From the NCBI GenBank assembly GCA_023101725.1, contig JALJCO010007852.1, positions 496,001 through 560,000 of the forward strand: DNA of 64,000 bases, given 5' to 3'. Position numbers and translations under genes: made by a program. How positions within the stretch are numbered: the first letter of the stretch is position 1; every line of letters begins with the position of its first letter. This document shows, one piece after another, positions 34,722 through 46,770 of this stretch. This stretch comes from Atherinomorus stipes (taxonomy: Eukaryota > Chordata > Actinopteri > Atheriniformes > Atherinidae). The notes under the pieces are model-generated. The model searched no databases and had not been told where the DNA came from. It saw only the letters and a program-made list of their open reading frames with translations.

Positions 34722-36379
34722 AGTATAATAAAACTATAAATTGAAACTGCAGTCTTCTGTCTGCAATTCACATAGCTGACAAACCACAGGTACTACTACG
34801 GTAGTAAGTGTATTCTCAGATACTAATCGATTCTAAAAATGAGCATTTAGTTAGATATTAATTAGCACAGGTGTCAATACTTAAATGCCCCTTTGGCATC
34901 TGCTGAGTCTCAGAAAGTATCAGCTGCCTCTGCCCTTTTAAACAGGCACTACCTAAACCCTCTACCTGGAGGACTCATTGTTTACAGTGTGGCTAACTTA
35001 GCAATTTACACCTCTCTATTACAGGTGTCATAACCTAGTGTTTTACATAAGCAAACCTTCTTAAATTATCTTCTAATTAATTTTTAATTATAGTTGGGTG
35101 GGACGGAAATTTAATGAGCTCATTTTAACCTCTTTTTATCCCCAACTTTTGTTTGTCGCGACAATACGCACGAGAGTTAGACCTGTCTGTAAGAGCGTTC
35201 ACGAGGCAAACGTCAACGCCAAAACAAAGTTTTATCAGGCCAGACCAAGTGAAGGAAATGATGTCCCAACAGAGAAAAACGTGATAAAAACGTAACGTCA
35301 CAGTTGATGGAGAGGATTCGCAGAGTAAAAGGGCTGGACTTTCACTCTTTTACTTTTACTAAAAGTAATGATTAAGATTCTGAGTCTTGAGTCATTGCTC
35401 ACCTGTGATGATCTCTTTTTTAAATACTCTCTGACATCGCGTTGTCCAGACACTTGTTTGGCCGTGCTGACATTGCAGCGCAGTCCCTCTCCGCTATGGC
35501 TTGTGCAGCTCCAGTCATGTTGCGTCATTGCATGTGCGTGTGCCCCTGTGCCCTCAGATTTTATTTCTTTTACTCAACATCTGTACTACTTTCTCATACT
35601 GAAACAGATATATGAGTATTGGTTATATTTCCAGGATAAACTGTAAAAAGGGAGGGGATGAAATGGGGGGGATGGCAGTTTTACAGGGGGGGATGATTTT
35701 GATCGTTTTTATTTCAGGGGGGATGCCATCCCCCCTCATCCCCCCTCAACTCGAGTACTGTGTGTCGGACCTCGGATTCAGCTCGGTGAATCTCTACATC
35801 CCGAGAGTGGACATGTGACGTGAAGTTAACCGAACAGTGTTAGCTTCTGTAGCTACATTAGCAGCTTGTCCGCTTGTCAACCACCGTTTACTGGTCTCTG
35901 ACACAAAAGATAATAAGTTACACAAGCAGCAACACTTACCTCACTGATAAGTATAATCCACTGGTGCCTGGTAGTGCTGTCCTGTTAGAGCATCGAAAAC
36001 TGCTGAATTTCTGCCGAGGCAACTCAGCACGGCTGTCTCCCCCCTCCTCCTTGTCGTCGGAGTTACCTGCCACGGTCTACTCTGTGGCAGGTAATCAGCT
36101 GCCTTCAGGTGGTGCTAAAGACGCTAGCTTAGCAGCTCGCTCGCAGCCTCTCAAGTTCAAGTCATAAAAGCTGGTCATAACTCCTCCGTGTCAGGTAATC
36201 AGCTGCTTTTAGGTGGTGCTAAAGAGGCTAGCTTAGCAGCAGCCTCTCTCTTTCACGTCAATTCTGGTGAGAAGAGAGCGCCCGCACTCAAAGACGAAGT
36301 CACTTTCACTTTCCGGAGTTTGTGGCATGTTATAACTGAGGTCCCGTTCCAGTACACGTCTTAACCTGAAAAAGTGGGA
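34722..36379. other. No gene seen; tandem 52-bp direct repeat at 36088-36243
   Basis: CAGGTAATCAGCTGC..GGTGGTGCTAAAG..GCTAGCTTAGCAGC occurs at 36088-36139 and again at 36192-36243 (period 104). A GGGGGGATG/CATCCCCCC inverted motif lies at 35665-35745. This may be the interior of the hAT whose right end is at 37091, but the left end was not found. Confidence 0.5.
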
Positions 36380-37091
36380 TTTCCAGGTGATGACTCCTTT
36401 AACTTTTTTTTTTTTTTAAGTGAGTAGCGATAAATCCAGTGACTTTTCTTGGTGTTATTGGTGACTCATGCAGACTGACGTGAAAGCGTGTATCGTTAAC
36501 TCTTCTCAATGAGCCGCTGAGCTAGCGCAGGCCCCGCCCCCATGTAGAAGCACTCACACGAGCCTCATGCTCGCACAGCAGAACAGGAGATGTTCTCTGC
36601 TCCATAAACACTCTGACACTGCTGCTGGATGATCTCGCCCTGGTCTACAGTCACATATTGCCTTTTAATATAGATTGTAGACAAACACATTTAAAATTTA
36701 ATCTTTTAAAATGTTTAATTAATCTAGTTTAAAAACGAGTTCACTAGTTTGTCTGTTCTATTGTTTACTTGATTTGGTTTCAAGTATTGTGAAGAAAAGG
36801 ACATGGAAATAAGTAGCTACACAAACTAGTGTGTGAAGCTTTCTAGTTAGTCTGTTCTGAAGCACAGTGAGCTGTTGGAGAAGACTGTTAGAGACCGTAT
36901 GAAAACTATCGCTGCACAAACTAGATCTTTAAAATAATGTATTTATTTTCTATTTTTTGAAGGTATTTTCACACATTTATTAGTATATTTTTGTTGTGTA
37001 TTTTTTCTCCCTTATGGTATCGAAAATAGTATTGAGTATCAACCACCATCCTTAGTGTCGAGAATTAAATTTTAGCATCGTGACAACCCTA
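36380..37091. mobile_element. Right part of a hAT-like element
   Basis: Ends GAATTAAATTTTAGCATCGTGACAACCCTA, with TATCGAAAATAGTATTGAG before it, like hAT subterminal regions. The interior at 36421-36620 (CCAGTGAC, GTTATTGGTGACTC, AACAGGAGAT) is related to 60650-60800 within the complete hAT at 60380-61722. No left end or duplication was found, so it is a partial copy. Confidence 0.55.
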
Positions 37092-37899
37092 AACTGTATA
37101 CTCAATCAATTTCCCTGAAAAGTTGAGCTTTGGTGTCATATTTACTAGGAACCAGTTTCATTCCTAGATTGTGAAACTATTTTTGTGCGCATGGTTTAGA
37201 TTTCCTCTCCCATCCTCAGCCATGATGGAACAGGGTCATTTGCATATTAAATGTGGTTAGCATAAATACTAAATTGATATCAATTCAAATTAGTAGCAAA
37301 GAAGAAGCACATCCTAAACTGAAACACATCAATGAAGTACTCAGAGAGTCAAGGCTGTGGTAACTGCTGCTTTAACTACAATGGATGAACACATAGCCTG
37401 TACAACAGTAGTCTTCCACTTAGATGATCAAATCCAGAAAATCAGTCTTCAGGCACTCTTTCTTATCCACTTTCTGGTCCACAGCTGTTTTACATGACGG
37501 GAAAACATGGTCTGCAGTTATTTATGGTTCCTACAGTTTAATAAAAATGTAGAAAAAGTCTAAATAAGAAACTGAATTGTAAAAGAAAATGTATTCAGTA
37601 CTTTTCTGTTTCCAGTTTACTTTATAAAAGTTAAATAGTATCAGAAAAAATGTGTGTTGATGGTGTAAAATGTGTGTGAGGCGAGAAATGTACATGATGA
37701 ATGCAGGTGTGTCATCAGCAGCGCATACGTTTGAGGTTGGAAACTTGTGGCTTTAATAACAATAAGTAGACAAAGAGCTGAAATGGATGGAAATTGGGAG
37801 TTGTTGCTGAAATTGCCGGGTCTATTGATAACCTGGTTCCACTGGCAATGATCGTAGACAGTTTTTTTTTCTGAAATAGGTATTTATTTCAACTCCCAC
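37092..37899. other. No gene seen
   Basis: AT-rich. It may contain the unrecognised 3' part of the hAT relic that follows. Confidence 0.4.
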
Positions 37900-38424
37900 T
37901 GCTGCCTCAATCATCTTCTTGGTGAGAAGGTCGGCAGTGGTGGCACGTTATGGTGAGGTAGCTCTCTGCTGTTAAAGCGGTCCAACAGTCTGTTGTTATG
38001 GCAATGCTAGCTGCTGTGGCTAACTTGTTCAGCAGCTCCTGCTCTCACTTTTTGTGTTTTAATGAGCCTGGTGATGATGCGCCGTGAAGGAAACTGATAG
38101 ACTGGTTCGAGTAAATTCATCAAATCTCAGAAGCCTTTCCCATCAATGACACTTCTGGGCAACATATCCACTAAAATCATTTTACAGATTCCCTCCGTGA
38201 TTTTGTCCACTCGCTTTGCTCCTCTGGCTTCAGACTGAGACAACAGAGGGTTGAACAGAGAATTCATTACCTTTAAGCTCGGTCGGATCAGCGGTTTTTA
38301 AATGGTACACTGTGGGAGTTGTTGTTGAGGTGTTTTTACAAAACGTGTCGCAGTATTTACAATGTGAGGTGTCATTTCCTAACGCAAAATGGTCCCACAC
38401 CAGACTTCGCCGTGCTCGCTTCAT
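37900..38424 (-). pseudogene. hAT (Ac-like) transposase relic with BED zinc finger
   Basis: Minus strand from ATG 38424: residues 9-13 VWDHF, Cys22, Cys25 and His41 fit a BED finger (HCKYC, YHLKTADP), but the expected last His (residue 46) is Asp. Further along come KRVDKITEGICKMILVDMLP and, after an in-frame TGA, LMNLLEPVYQFPSRR; at 37999-37979 ITTDCWTALTAES gives the first catalytic Asp region of hAT transposases. Frameshifts separate these blocks, so it is dead. TTAATTGTGCCCATCC near 38670-38685 looks like a hAT end. Confidence 0.8.
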
Positions 38425-38691
38425 GTTCAGACGAGCCTTCTTTCAGCTGCTGTGAGGAGGAAGAAGGCAGCTTTCTCTGCTGTCTTTAGGCGATACTGCC
38501 CCCCGCTGGTAGGATGTCTTATTACCGCCACATAGTGAAATTTTTTACCCAGCTTCAAGACGTACACTACATGGATGAACTTTGTTTCATAACACCGTCG
38601 GATGATGGAAAAAAAATTAAATGATAGAAAAAAAATTCTTAATGATCAATTATCAATCTTAGATTAATTGTGCCCATCCGTATACAAAACC

Positions 38692-39036
38692 CAAGCATCT
38701 GGAGGCACGTAACCACACTGACCAATCACCAGTGAATTCTTACTGCCTTCGCGTAGCTGGGATGCAAGATCTGAAGAGGTGTGTGTCAGGCCTTCGTGGA
38801 CCAACCTGTCCTCTACTCTAAAGTCATACGTAACATACGGTTGTTTGTGCGCACCTGAAATTATGCTCTCTCAGAGCGTATTTCACATGCTCCCTGACAC
38901 TGGTTGGGAAGCTGCTCCAGTAATCAGAGGCTGCAGTTACTCCACGCAGCTGGTCTAGGTATGATTTCCAGCCTGGGACCTGCTGCAGCCCCCCTTCCCC
39001 TCTTCTCTCATCCTGTGATATAAAGGCCATCAAAGC
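38692..39036 (-). pseudogene. Unrecognised coding relic with splice-like borders
   Basis: On the minus strand an acceptor (ATTTTTTTTCAG|G) at 39037/39036 opens about 61 stop-free codons containing ISQDERRGEGG, VPGWKSYLDQLRG and YWSSFPTSVREHVKY. A donor-like AG|GTGCGC is at 38855/38854. Alternatively, one frameshift near 38860 joins it to PYVTYDFRVEDRLVHEG..SQLREGS..CGYVPPDAWVLYT, running into the hAT end near 38690. Codon texture is convincingly protein-like. I do not recognise the family. The hAT probably truncated it. Confidence 0.5.
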
Positions 39037-39651
39037 CTGAAAAAAAATCAGATTCTGATACGACAGTGTGCATTTATTATGTCGCTTATTTGAATTCTGT
39101 TTATTTATGTTCACTGATGAATGTGCACGTATATGACATGAAAAAAATTACTGCCAGCCAACGCAACACCGCACATGTCCTGTTTATCGCTTTCTTCTGG
39201 CTGGTTGTTAATAGCGTCCTTAGCAACCACTATTGCAACAATCACAAAACCTGAAAGAATGTACGTCAACATGAAAAAGAACTATGAATCGTTTACATGA
39301 AACGAATGAATATTATGAAAAAAAAAGTGTACATTTGACGCTAGAAAGGTTATCAGAACAAAGCTGAAGCCACAATCTATCTTGAAAAATATAGATTTCT
39401 ACTGAATATTGAAGGGACATCCGCCATTTTTCTTTTGGCCACACCAGGAAGGAACTGGGCAGTCACGTAACCACCACCAGGAGTCGCTTTGGACGCTTTT
39501 GAACGATTTCCATACATTCAATGAGAGACCCGCTGTGTCACATATGTATGAGGTGGGTATACCCCGCACATAGACAGGTGACACGGAGGGAGCCTGCACA
39601 AGCGTCAACAGATAACGAGTTGGGAGTGAGAATGTGTTGCAACAACATATA
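39037..39651. other. No gene seen
   Basis: Mixed sequence. Nothing upstream of the coding relic was recognised as a further exon. Confidence 0.4.
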
Positions 39652-39994
39652 CAGCCATGGAAAAAATTAAGAGACCACCCTTGTTTCTCATTTGAATTGG
39701 CCATTATAAAGCCTGATACCACTAAAAGTACATTTGTCTGGACAGATATATCAATAAAAACAAAAACAGCTCATAAGAGTTTGATTTAAGAACTGATATC
39801 TGCCATTTTCCATGCTTTTCTTGATAAGTGACTTTGGTTGTTAAGTTCTTACATCAATAGCGATGGCATTGTACTGCCCAAAAAATTGCTTTTCTTTTCT
39901 GTCTCTTTTAGTAACATGATTTACACCACAGTTTGTACTCGATTGTATTATTTTTTATGACAAAGTTTGTCTCGTAATTTTTTTCCGATGGCTG
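39652..39994. mobile_element. Tc1-like MITE (CAGCCATGGAAAAAATTAAG ends)
   Basis: The left end CAGCCATGGAAAAAATTA follows TA; the right end TAATTTTTTTCCGATGGCTG is its inverted match. 343 bp, AT-rich and non-coding. The right flank is CATA rather than TA. The terminal repeat resembles that of Tc1/mariner elements in fish. Confidence 0.8.
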
Positions 39995-41017
39995 CATAAG
40001 TTGCACTGGACTATAAATCATATTTATCTATTTAAAATAGGGTGATTTTCGGATTTTTCATATCCTACTTGTTACTGCTAAAACTGACCCAATCAGTCCA
40101 ATTCCAAAGTCAATGTCTGTAAATGATCATAAACATCACAACTAAGAAGGATAAACATGTTTTTTGAGGATTTGTTCCACCACACAGACAGAACAGCCAG
40201 ATGCCCAAAATGAACTTCTCTCACTGAGATGAAGCTGTTTTGGGATTTTTGCCCTTGGAGCAGAATATAATTGTCACAGGCCTAGAGCACCATCTTTTGA
40301 CATTAGATGGTAATATTTACTTCTTGGTTCATGTCAGTCAATATGAATTGATACTTAAAAATATTTTTAATTGTATATATTTTGACATATAAGTTGCATT
40401 GGACTAAAAGTAGCACAAGCCACCAAACTATGAAAAAAAGTGTGACTTGTAGTTGTACTGCATCCATCACAGCAGCATGGCTATTGTTGAGGCAATTCAC
40501 TGGTCCCCCTCTTTCTGACATACATGAAGGTTTCTGTGACCTGCTCTTATGAAAAACAATATCATTAATAAATCTTCAGACATTCATAATCTGGGTAAAT
40601 GGTGCCAGCGCTCACTGGCTGGTCTGATAACAAGCACATTGCTGACAACAAAGATCTTCACGGACCCTCATGCGACCTGCCAAAAGGCCAGCCTCCAGGA
40701 AAAACCTTACAATAAGAGGTGCCTGCTCTGATGTGGACTTCAGAGTCCTTCCAGAACTTCAAAAAAACAAAGAAACAACAACAAGAAAAAAAATTTCACG
40801 CCTACACTCCATCCATGGATCTTCTGGACTGGACTCTCCAGTTGAAGTGGGCTTTCTACTACAACTGTACCAACTTCTTTTCTCTGTCATCTCCTCCTGA
40901 ATGAATTCATTATTAATGTGCCGCATAGATAAATATATTTTGACAATAAAACAGCTTAAAAAACTCAACTCGTCTGGCTGATTAACTGTCCTCTTTTCTG
41001 CCACGACACTGGAAACA
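39995..41017. other. Dispersed repeats, no gene
   Basis: ATAAGTTGCACTGGACTA (39996-40013) recurs as ATAAGTTGCATTGGACTA (about 40389-40406). AAATGATCATAAACATCACA (about 40120) is similar to AAATGATAATAAACATCACA at about 55155. 40780-40960 holds an A-rich run and AATAAAACAGCTT, which looks like a retroposed tail. Confidence 0.45.
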
Positions 41018-41464
41018 GGAGAAGAGTCCAGCTGCTGAACTGGCCTGCCTGCAGTCCAGACCTTTGACCATAGAAACATTTGGAGCATCATGAAGGCAGA
41101 AATCCAGAAACCAAAGTCCAGGACTGTTGAGCAGCTAAAATCCTGCATCTGACCAGAATGGGACAACATTCCTCTCCTAAAACTCCAGCCACTGGTCTCC
41201 TCGCTTCCCAGACGTTTACAGACAGTTGTTAGAAGAAGACAGGATGTTACACAACAGTAAGCATCACCCTGAAGCACTTTCTACAGACGTGATGCTGCCA
41301 TCAGATCCACAAGGAGCTCAGATTTTCCATGAAATGATAAAATGTATCAGCTGAAACATCTGATATATTGTTTATGTTTTATTGGGAATAAAACATGGGT
41401 TGATTGCATTTTGTTTTTATTAACATTTCATACAGTTTTTGAACTTCTTTGACATTGGGTTGTT
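41018..41464 (+). pseudogene. Tc1-like transposase C-terminal relic and 3' end
   Basis: CTGCCTGCAGTCCAGACCTTTG..ACATTTGGAGCATCATGAA..AGGACTGTTGAGCAGCT..GAATGGGACAACATTCC..CTGGTCTCCTCGCTTCCC is the familiar 3' coding end of a fish Tc1-like transposase (LPAVQTF, HLEHHE, EQL.., EWDNI.., LVSSLP) with stops and shifts. A degraded terminal repeat (..TTTTTGAACTTCTTTGACATTGGGTTGT) closes it near 41464. The front of the gene is missing. A 172-codon antisense frame here is a shadow. Confidence 0.75.
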
Positions 41465-42954
41465 CTTTACATTGCTGGCTCCAGGTCTTACTTGCTATAA
41501 AAATAGTCCCATGTTGGGATGACAGATATTTTAATGTTTACTGATACCTTTCCCCATAGTTCATTCAGTGTTACTTCTGATTTACTGAACTAAATTAGAT
41601 TTTTGAGCCATAATAGAGCTTTAGTAGACCTAATAATGTAAATAGTAGATTGCTTTCTTTATTACTGCACTTTTTACCATTTTGCCCCATTACTATTTTT
41701 TTTTTCACCTCGAAAGTGGTGGGAAGATCATTTCTGTCTACATAGCCAGTTTTAAAAGAAACCTTTTCATTTATGTGGATAAAAAGTCATTTCAACGTGT
41801 TACCCACTTCCACAATCTAAGAACGGTGAGTACTTCACACTTCTGGACCATTCCTGAGGGGGGTTTCAGAAGCATGCAGATCAGACAAGCTTTATTGGCT
41901 CTGCAGATCACAAAGAAAGGCTTTGTTTGGCATATTTCCATGTGATTATGTGTTGACAGAATGCTAGTTCATGCATTGTATGGTGTTTTCCCAGCTTTGG
42001 GCAAAACCTCCTTTGGATAGGAAAACATACACTTCCCAGATCCAGTGAAAGTTCAACATGAGAAGCGACACAACTTCTCAAGTAGTTGCATTCTTCCCAT
42101 GTAAGAAAGAATTTTATTAACCTTATTACATCAGGATGTCTTTTTTTCCCCCCGCTGTCTCCTCATAGTGGGTGAAAGCCAAGCTGAAGCAATGATCCTT
42201 CTCTGAAAAAGAGATGACCACGGCTAACCCATACCAGCTTCCCGATCCGCTGCTGTTTCTTTGGAGGCTCAACCCAGTCCGGTGCTAGTTTAGATTCTGC
42301 CTGCACCTCTGTAGCTGAGCTTTCTTTAATCACTGTCAGATATCTGACTTATTCTACTCTTTTACAGACACAATCTGCTGGTGCAAAGCGAAATTCCAGT
42401 TTCTAATTTATACTGTGTGGACTTAATGCTATGAGCAGAAATGCTGTTCATGCAGTGCAATGATAAGACATTTGCTCCTATCCCAACCTGGACTAATGGA
42501 AAAGCCAATAAACCATCTTCATGGTGCTTACCTTATTTCTCTTTCTTTCAATTTCACTATCATTAATTACTGCTGTAGCCTGAATGCCTCATAACAGTCA
42601 CTGATTTAGTTATTTAATTAACAGTAACATGCGTATGAGTCCGAGCTGCTTGTATGATCAAAGCCTTGTAGAAGCTGCATGTGTTAAAAATGTAAGAAGG
42701 TGAAATTCTGACCTTTTTAAAATGCATATAAGCCACCCTGAACAAAGTATACGTTCCCTCCTTTCCTCCTCTGAGCTTTACTTGTAAAATGTTCTGAAAA
42801 GGCGTAACATTTACATTTACATCCAGCATAATTAACTCTACATACCAAGAAAGAAGTGGGATCCAGAAACATAAGAACAAACATTAGATGAGCTGTGGTT
42901 TCAGGTCACTTGTAGAGATTTAGAGATTGTGTTTGAGAGATGGTGATAAACTAG
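41465..42954. other. No gene seen
   Basis: About 1.5 kb of AT-rich DNA without recognisable repeats. Frames under 90 codons, no domains. Confidence 0.45.
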
Positions 42955-42958
42955 TTAA

Positions 42959-43841
42959 AGGGGAATAGTACACCCACAGAATGATGTGCCTCATTTTCTA
43001 CTCACCCTCATGCTGAGCAAGACTGTGGAGCACTTTTTTAATATCTCAAATGCAGCCGGAGATCAGACAGGTTTTTGTTTTCCTCCAACTTTCATATAAT
43101 GGAGTTCACCGGCAACTGAACAAAAAAGTTCCATAAAAATCCACAAAAACTTGTCAATATTCCTCCATACTGCTCGTCCTAAGTAATCCAAGTGTCCTGA
43201 GTGGGTAGCGTCCATAATTTACTCAAAACGACATCATTTAGTATATTTTTGTAGCTTAAACAGTAGAACATTGCAGTTTCTATTTGCGCAGGTTAGGGTT
43301 AGTACACGACACTACGGAAGCCACAATGTTGAGCGCCTACTCTGCCGATAATGCAAGTGTAGAAGAAGAAATTCGCTGTTTACATTGTGCTAAGCGAATG
43401 AGCTGCAGACAAACCGGGACAAACACAAGATTTAAAACAAAGAAGGAAAGAAAAAGAGAACGCGCGATCTCGTCTGCCGCGGCTTCCGAAGGGTCGTGAA
43501 TTCGCAAGGGCATGCTTCGCGGCAGCTAGATGTGGTAATGTTTAAGCTATAAAAATATACTAAATGATGTCTTTTTGAGTAAATTATGGACGCTACCCAC
43601 TCAGGACACTTGGATTAAATCGTACGAGCAGTATGGAGGAATATTGCCAAGTTTTTGTGGACTTTTATAGTCATTTTTGGTTTAGTTGTCGGTGAACTCC
43701 ATTATATTAAAGTTGGGGGAAAACGAAAACCTGTCCGATCTCCGGCTGCATTTGAGATATTAAAGAAGTGCTCCAGAGTCTTGCTCAGCATGAGGGTGAG
43801 TAGAAAATGAACCCACATCATTCTGTGGGTGTACTATTCCT
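42959..43841. mobile_element. TTAA-flanked inverted-repeat element, complete copy 1
   Basis: TTAA at 42955-42958 and 43842-43845 flank ends AGGGGAATAGTACACCC and GGGTGTACTATTCCT. Arms 42959-43268 and 43536-43841 are inverted repeats. The loop of about 270 bp includes GAAGAAGAAATTCGCTG and a purine-rich AAAGAAGGAAAGAAAAAGAG. The TTAA target suggests a piggyBac-type origin, but no transposase is present. Two other copies in the window (20450, 32850) confirm a mobile family. Confidence 0.85.
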
Positions 43842-43845
43842 TTAA

Positions 43846-44732
43846 GCTTCTGTCTAATTGGCAAGAATGCAGAGTGACTGGCTAACTGGTGGGTGTTGTT
43901 AAGAGAGTGTGTGCGTGTGCATGTGTGGTGTGACATTGCCTCAGCAGTGCCTTGAGGACCTGGGTTCACCCCTCTGCACCCACCTGCTCTCATAGGGAAG
44001 CTTCTGCTGGTGGAAATCAGCAGAGATGGAGCTTTCAGGGGACACAATGAGAACTGCAGAGCTCCTGTGGTTTTAAATACAGGGAGTGCCCCCGGCTCAA
44101 TTACTGTCTCACGGAAAGTGGAGGAGCCATAATTGAATATGACACAAGCAAGCTGTGTGCACTTGGCTGTGGCAGTGCCTCTTGCAGTTGGAACGCAGCT
44201 CTGACAGCGATCTGCTGCAACTTGCACACACAAGCAACACGATGTGCAACCAAATTGGTAGAGACATCATTAAAGCTGCACTAAGCAGGCTTTTTTTTTC
44301 CAATGAAAACACACCTGTCTCATCAGCCTGAGACAATGAGTAAAATAACAGCAAAGAGAAGCATCACCACCCTCGCAGGCTTGCTGTATTTTCTCCCTGA
44401 AAGCAGAATCCATAAACGTCTGAAAATGAAAAGCTGGCAAGCACGAGCACACTATGTGAAGTTTACTTATGCCACCTGATGGGATTTCTTGGTAATGATG
44501 TTCAAAATGGTTTTAGATTTTATCATCTCAAACTGCCAAAATGAAAAAGTGGGTCACATTTTGAGATAAAAAAATATGACTTTTTCACCTTGTTAGCGTC
44601 TCACAGCCAAATGGATTACTACACCTCAATACAAATACATGTATGTGAAATAGGTCCAAAATCCTGGAATAGTGAAAGCCATGCATCCATGCACAGCTGC
44701 TTTTGTAATGATGTGTAATTAATAATAGGAAG
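43846..44732. other. Low-repeat DNA; possible regulatory element
   Basis: 44010-44260 has balanced composition and no repeat signature. A 157-codon minus frame spans it but runs into the neighbouring element, so it is not a gene. A conserved non-coding element is possible but unproven. Confidence 0.35.
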
Positions 44733-45600
44733 TAGGGATGGGCGATGTCAAAATTTTTCCTGTCGATATGATACGATTTGTTCATGGTACTTTTTTATTG
44801 ATGGATACCAATAGCAATACTCTTTCTCCCTTAAAAGAAAATCATATGGTTGTACAGTTTGCATTAATATCTTGAATGCAAAGGAAATAATAGATATAAG
44901 CAAAACTTGAGAACAGAAGTACTGGAAAGAAATACTTTCTAAACAATAATGGACTGTATTGATGAGTTAATAAAACAAAAACAAGATTAAAAACTTCTTC
45001 TCATTATCAAATAATCAAGTACAGGTTAAGATTACAGGTATTTAAATTTATTCATTGGAAAATGTTCAAATATAAAATGTAATAGTAATATAAATTTACA
45101 AAAACATAATGTGTAGTAACCTGCATGAATATGGCGATATCATTGTGCCTCATTCTTGAGCAAACAAAGCTGTATTCTGAGCGCAGAAAAATGTTTTTTG
45201 TAAGAACACAAGTTAAACTTTGAGCAGAAAATATTTTCACGTAAAGGATAATTTAAATTGACCAAACAAAAACAAATCCCCTGCACACAAAATTGATTTC
45301 TGTGTTTGCTTCTGTGCAGACCCACAGTGATTAAAAAAACTGGCTCTCAGTTTCATTAATCTGCTCCGTCAGTCTCCTCTCCACTGCACACATGCTCGCA
45401 GTGCAACATCTGCGCTCAGTTCTGTCAGTGCGCTCGCTCAAACTCAGTGCAGTGTTACCCACGTGCCACAATTCCAACCAATCACAGGCCTTGGATAGAG
45501 TCACCTGACTGGCTGCTTCATAGGGTCCCGAGCGAGACGAGATTGGTCCCGCCCCCTTTTCTGACGGCAGATCTGGCGGCCATCTTAAAGTGGTCGACTG
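44733..45600. mobile_element. hAT-like element, left end only
   Basis: TAGGGATGGGCGATGTCAAAA with GATATGATACGATTTG just inside resembles a hAT terminus. No matching right end is seen; the next element begins near 45611. The interior is AT-rich, then CpG-richer after 45370. Confidence 0.45.
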
Positions 45601-45610
45601 GCCAAAACAG

Positions 45611-46770
45611 AGTGGCCCTCATTTATCACACGATCGTAGAAATGGTCGCACATCTGATCGTAAAAATGGTCGTACGATTGGACCCATGTGTGATTTATTA
45701 AAACATTCGTATTGGACCAATCTCGTCGTACGAACAAAAGAGTCTTCATAAATACCACGGCTGAAATCCATCGTCATTTAAATGTCACGCCCACGGTTAC
45801 GCCCTTAAACATGCATAATGATGAGGCTTCGCCCAGTGAGGTTGAACCATGGAGAGGAGAGATTCTGCAAAAAAAGAAACTTTTGGGGGGATCAAGACAG
45901 AATTCCTCATTTGTGAGGTGGGAACGATTAAAGAGGTGTTTGGCAGCTTAAAAACCGAAGTCAGAGATGTGCACAAAAATGCTGCACGGACGAGGATCAG
46001 TCAGCCTCACCGGTGTTGAACAGTCTGCTGAGATATTAATAAAAGTCTCAATCTAGGCCTGGCTGATATGTTTTTTCGTTTTATTAGTTATGAAATTTAA
46101 TAACAGCCCAAATCCGATAGCAACGTCACAATTCTTTAGCCAATGGGTCAAGAAAAAGTGGTCCGATATAAAACTCAAGCTGTTTCACTGGCACCCCCCA
46201 GCTCTTCGCATCTTCTCCTCCGACTTCGCATAAAAACTGTCCGTCAGCTGTCCGAGCGATGTGCAGCGCTGCGCAGGACAGGATTATTATAGATTTTCTC
46301 TGAGTCTAAACCAGCCTTTCATCCTGCTGATCCGACACCCGCCTGCCTTCCTGCAGCCGAAGCAGCGCTCCACCTGGGCACCTACGTGTGTGTGCGTACT
46401 GATGCCTACCTGCGCTCCTCTGTGGCAGTTTTACCAGCGGGGTGAGGAGATGCACGAAGAGTGCAAAGCACTTGTCTCCTAGAACTATATGTTAATGATT
46501 TTAATAATTTGTTGAGATAAATGGAGAAATTAAATTCAGTTACAGCTATTTTTGTAATTTTGGAAATACATTCTACATTCCCTTTTTCCTTTTTCTTTGC
46601 TAATGGGTTCATTCTTCGTGCTGATATGTGAATACTTATGTTTAAATGACAGTTTGCGGTTTGGTTAATAGGCTAAATATTTTCATGTTCTGCTGCGCTG
46701 CAAACCCTCACTGACTCAAACTAACGTACACGAACTACGCTCACATCCAAATTGATAAATGTCGAGTCTT
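45611..46770. mobile_element. Harbinger-like non-autonomous element (tentative)
   Basis: The left end GTGGCCCTCATTTATCACACG and right end ATTGATAAATGTCG share the inverted core CATTTATCA, and CGATCGTA/TACGAT motifs repeat inside. Recurrent GATCGTA..AATGGTCG words suggest subterminal repeats. No duplication was identified and the right terminus is weak. Confidence 0.35.

Noticed and set aside
40759..41277. 172-codon minus ORF, the longest in the window
   Set aside because: Antisense to the Tc1-like transposase C-terminal relic (plus strand), with an unrelated A-rich stretch at its end; no domain.
43760..44233. 157-codon minus ORF
   Set aside because: Its last third reads through the terminal arm of the TTAA-flanked element; no domain or conserved motif.
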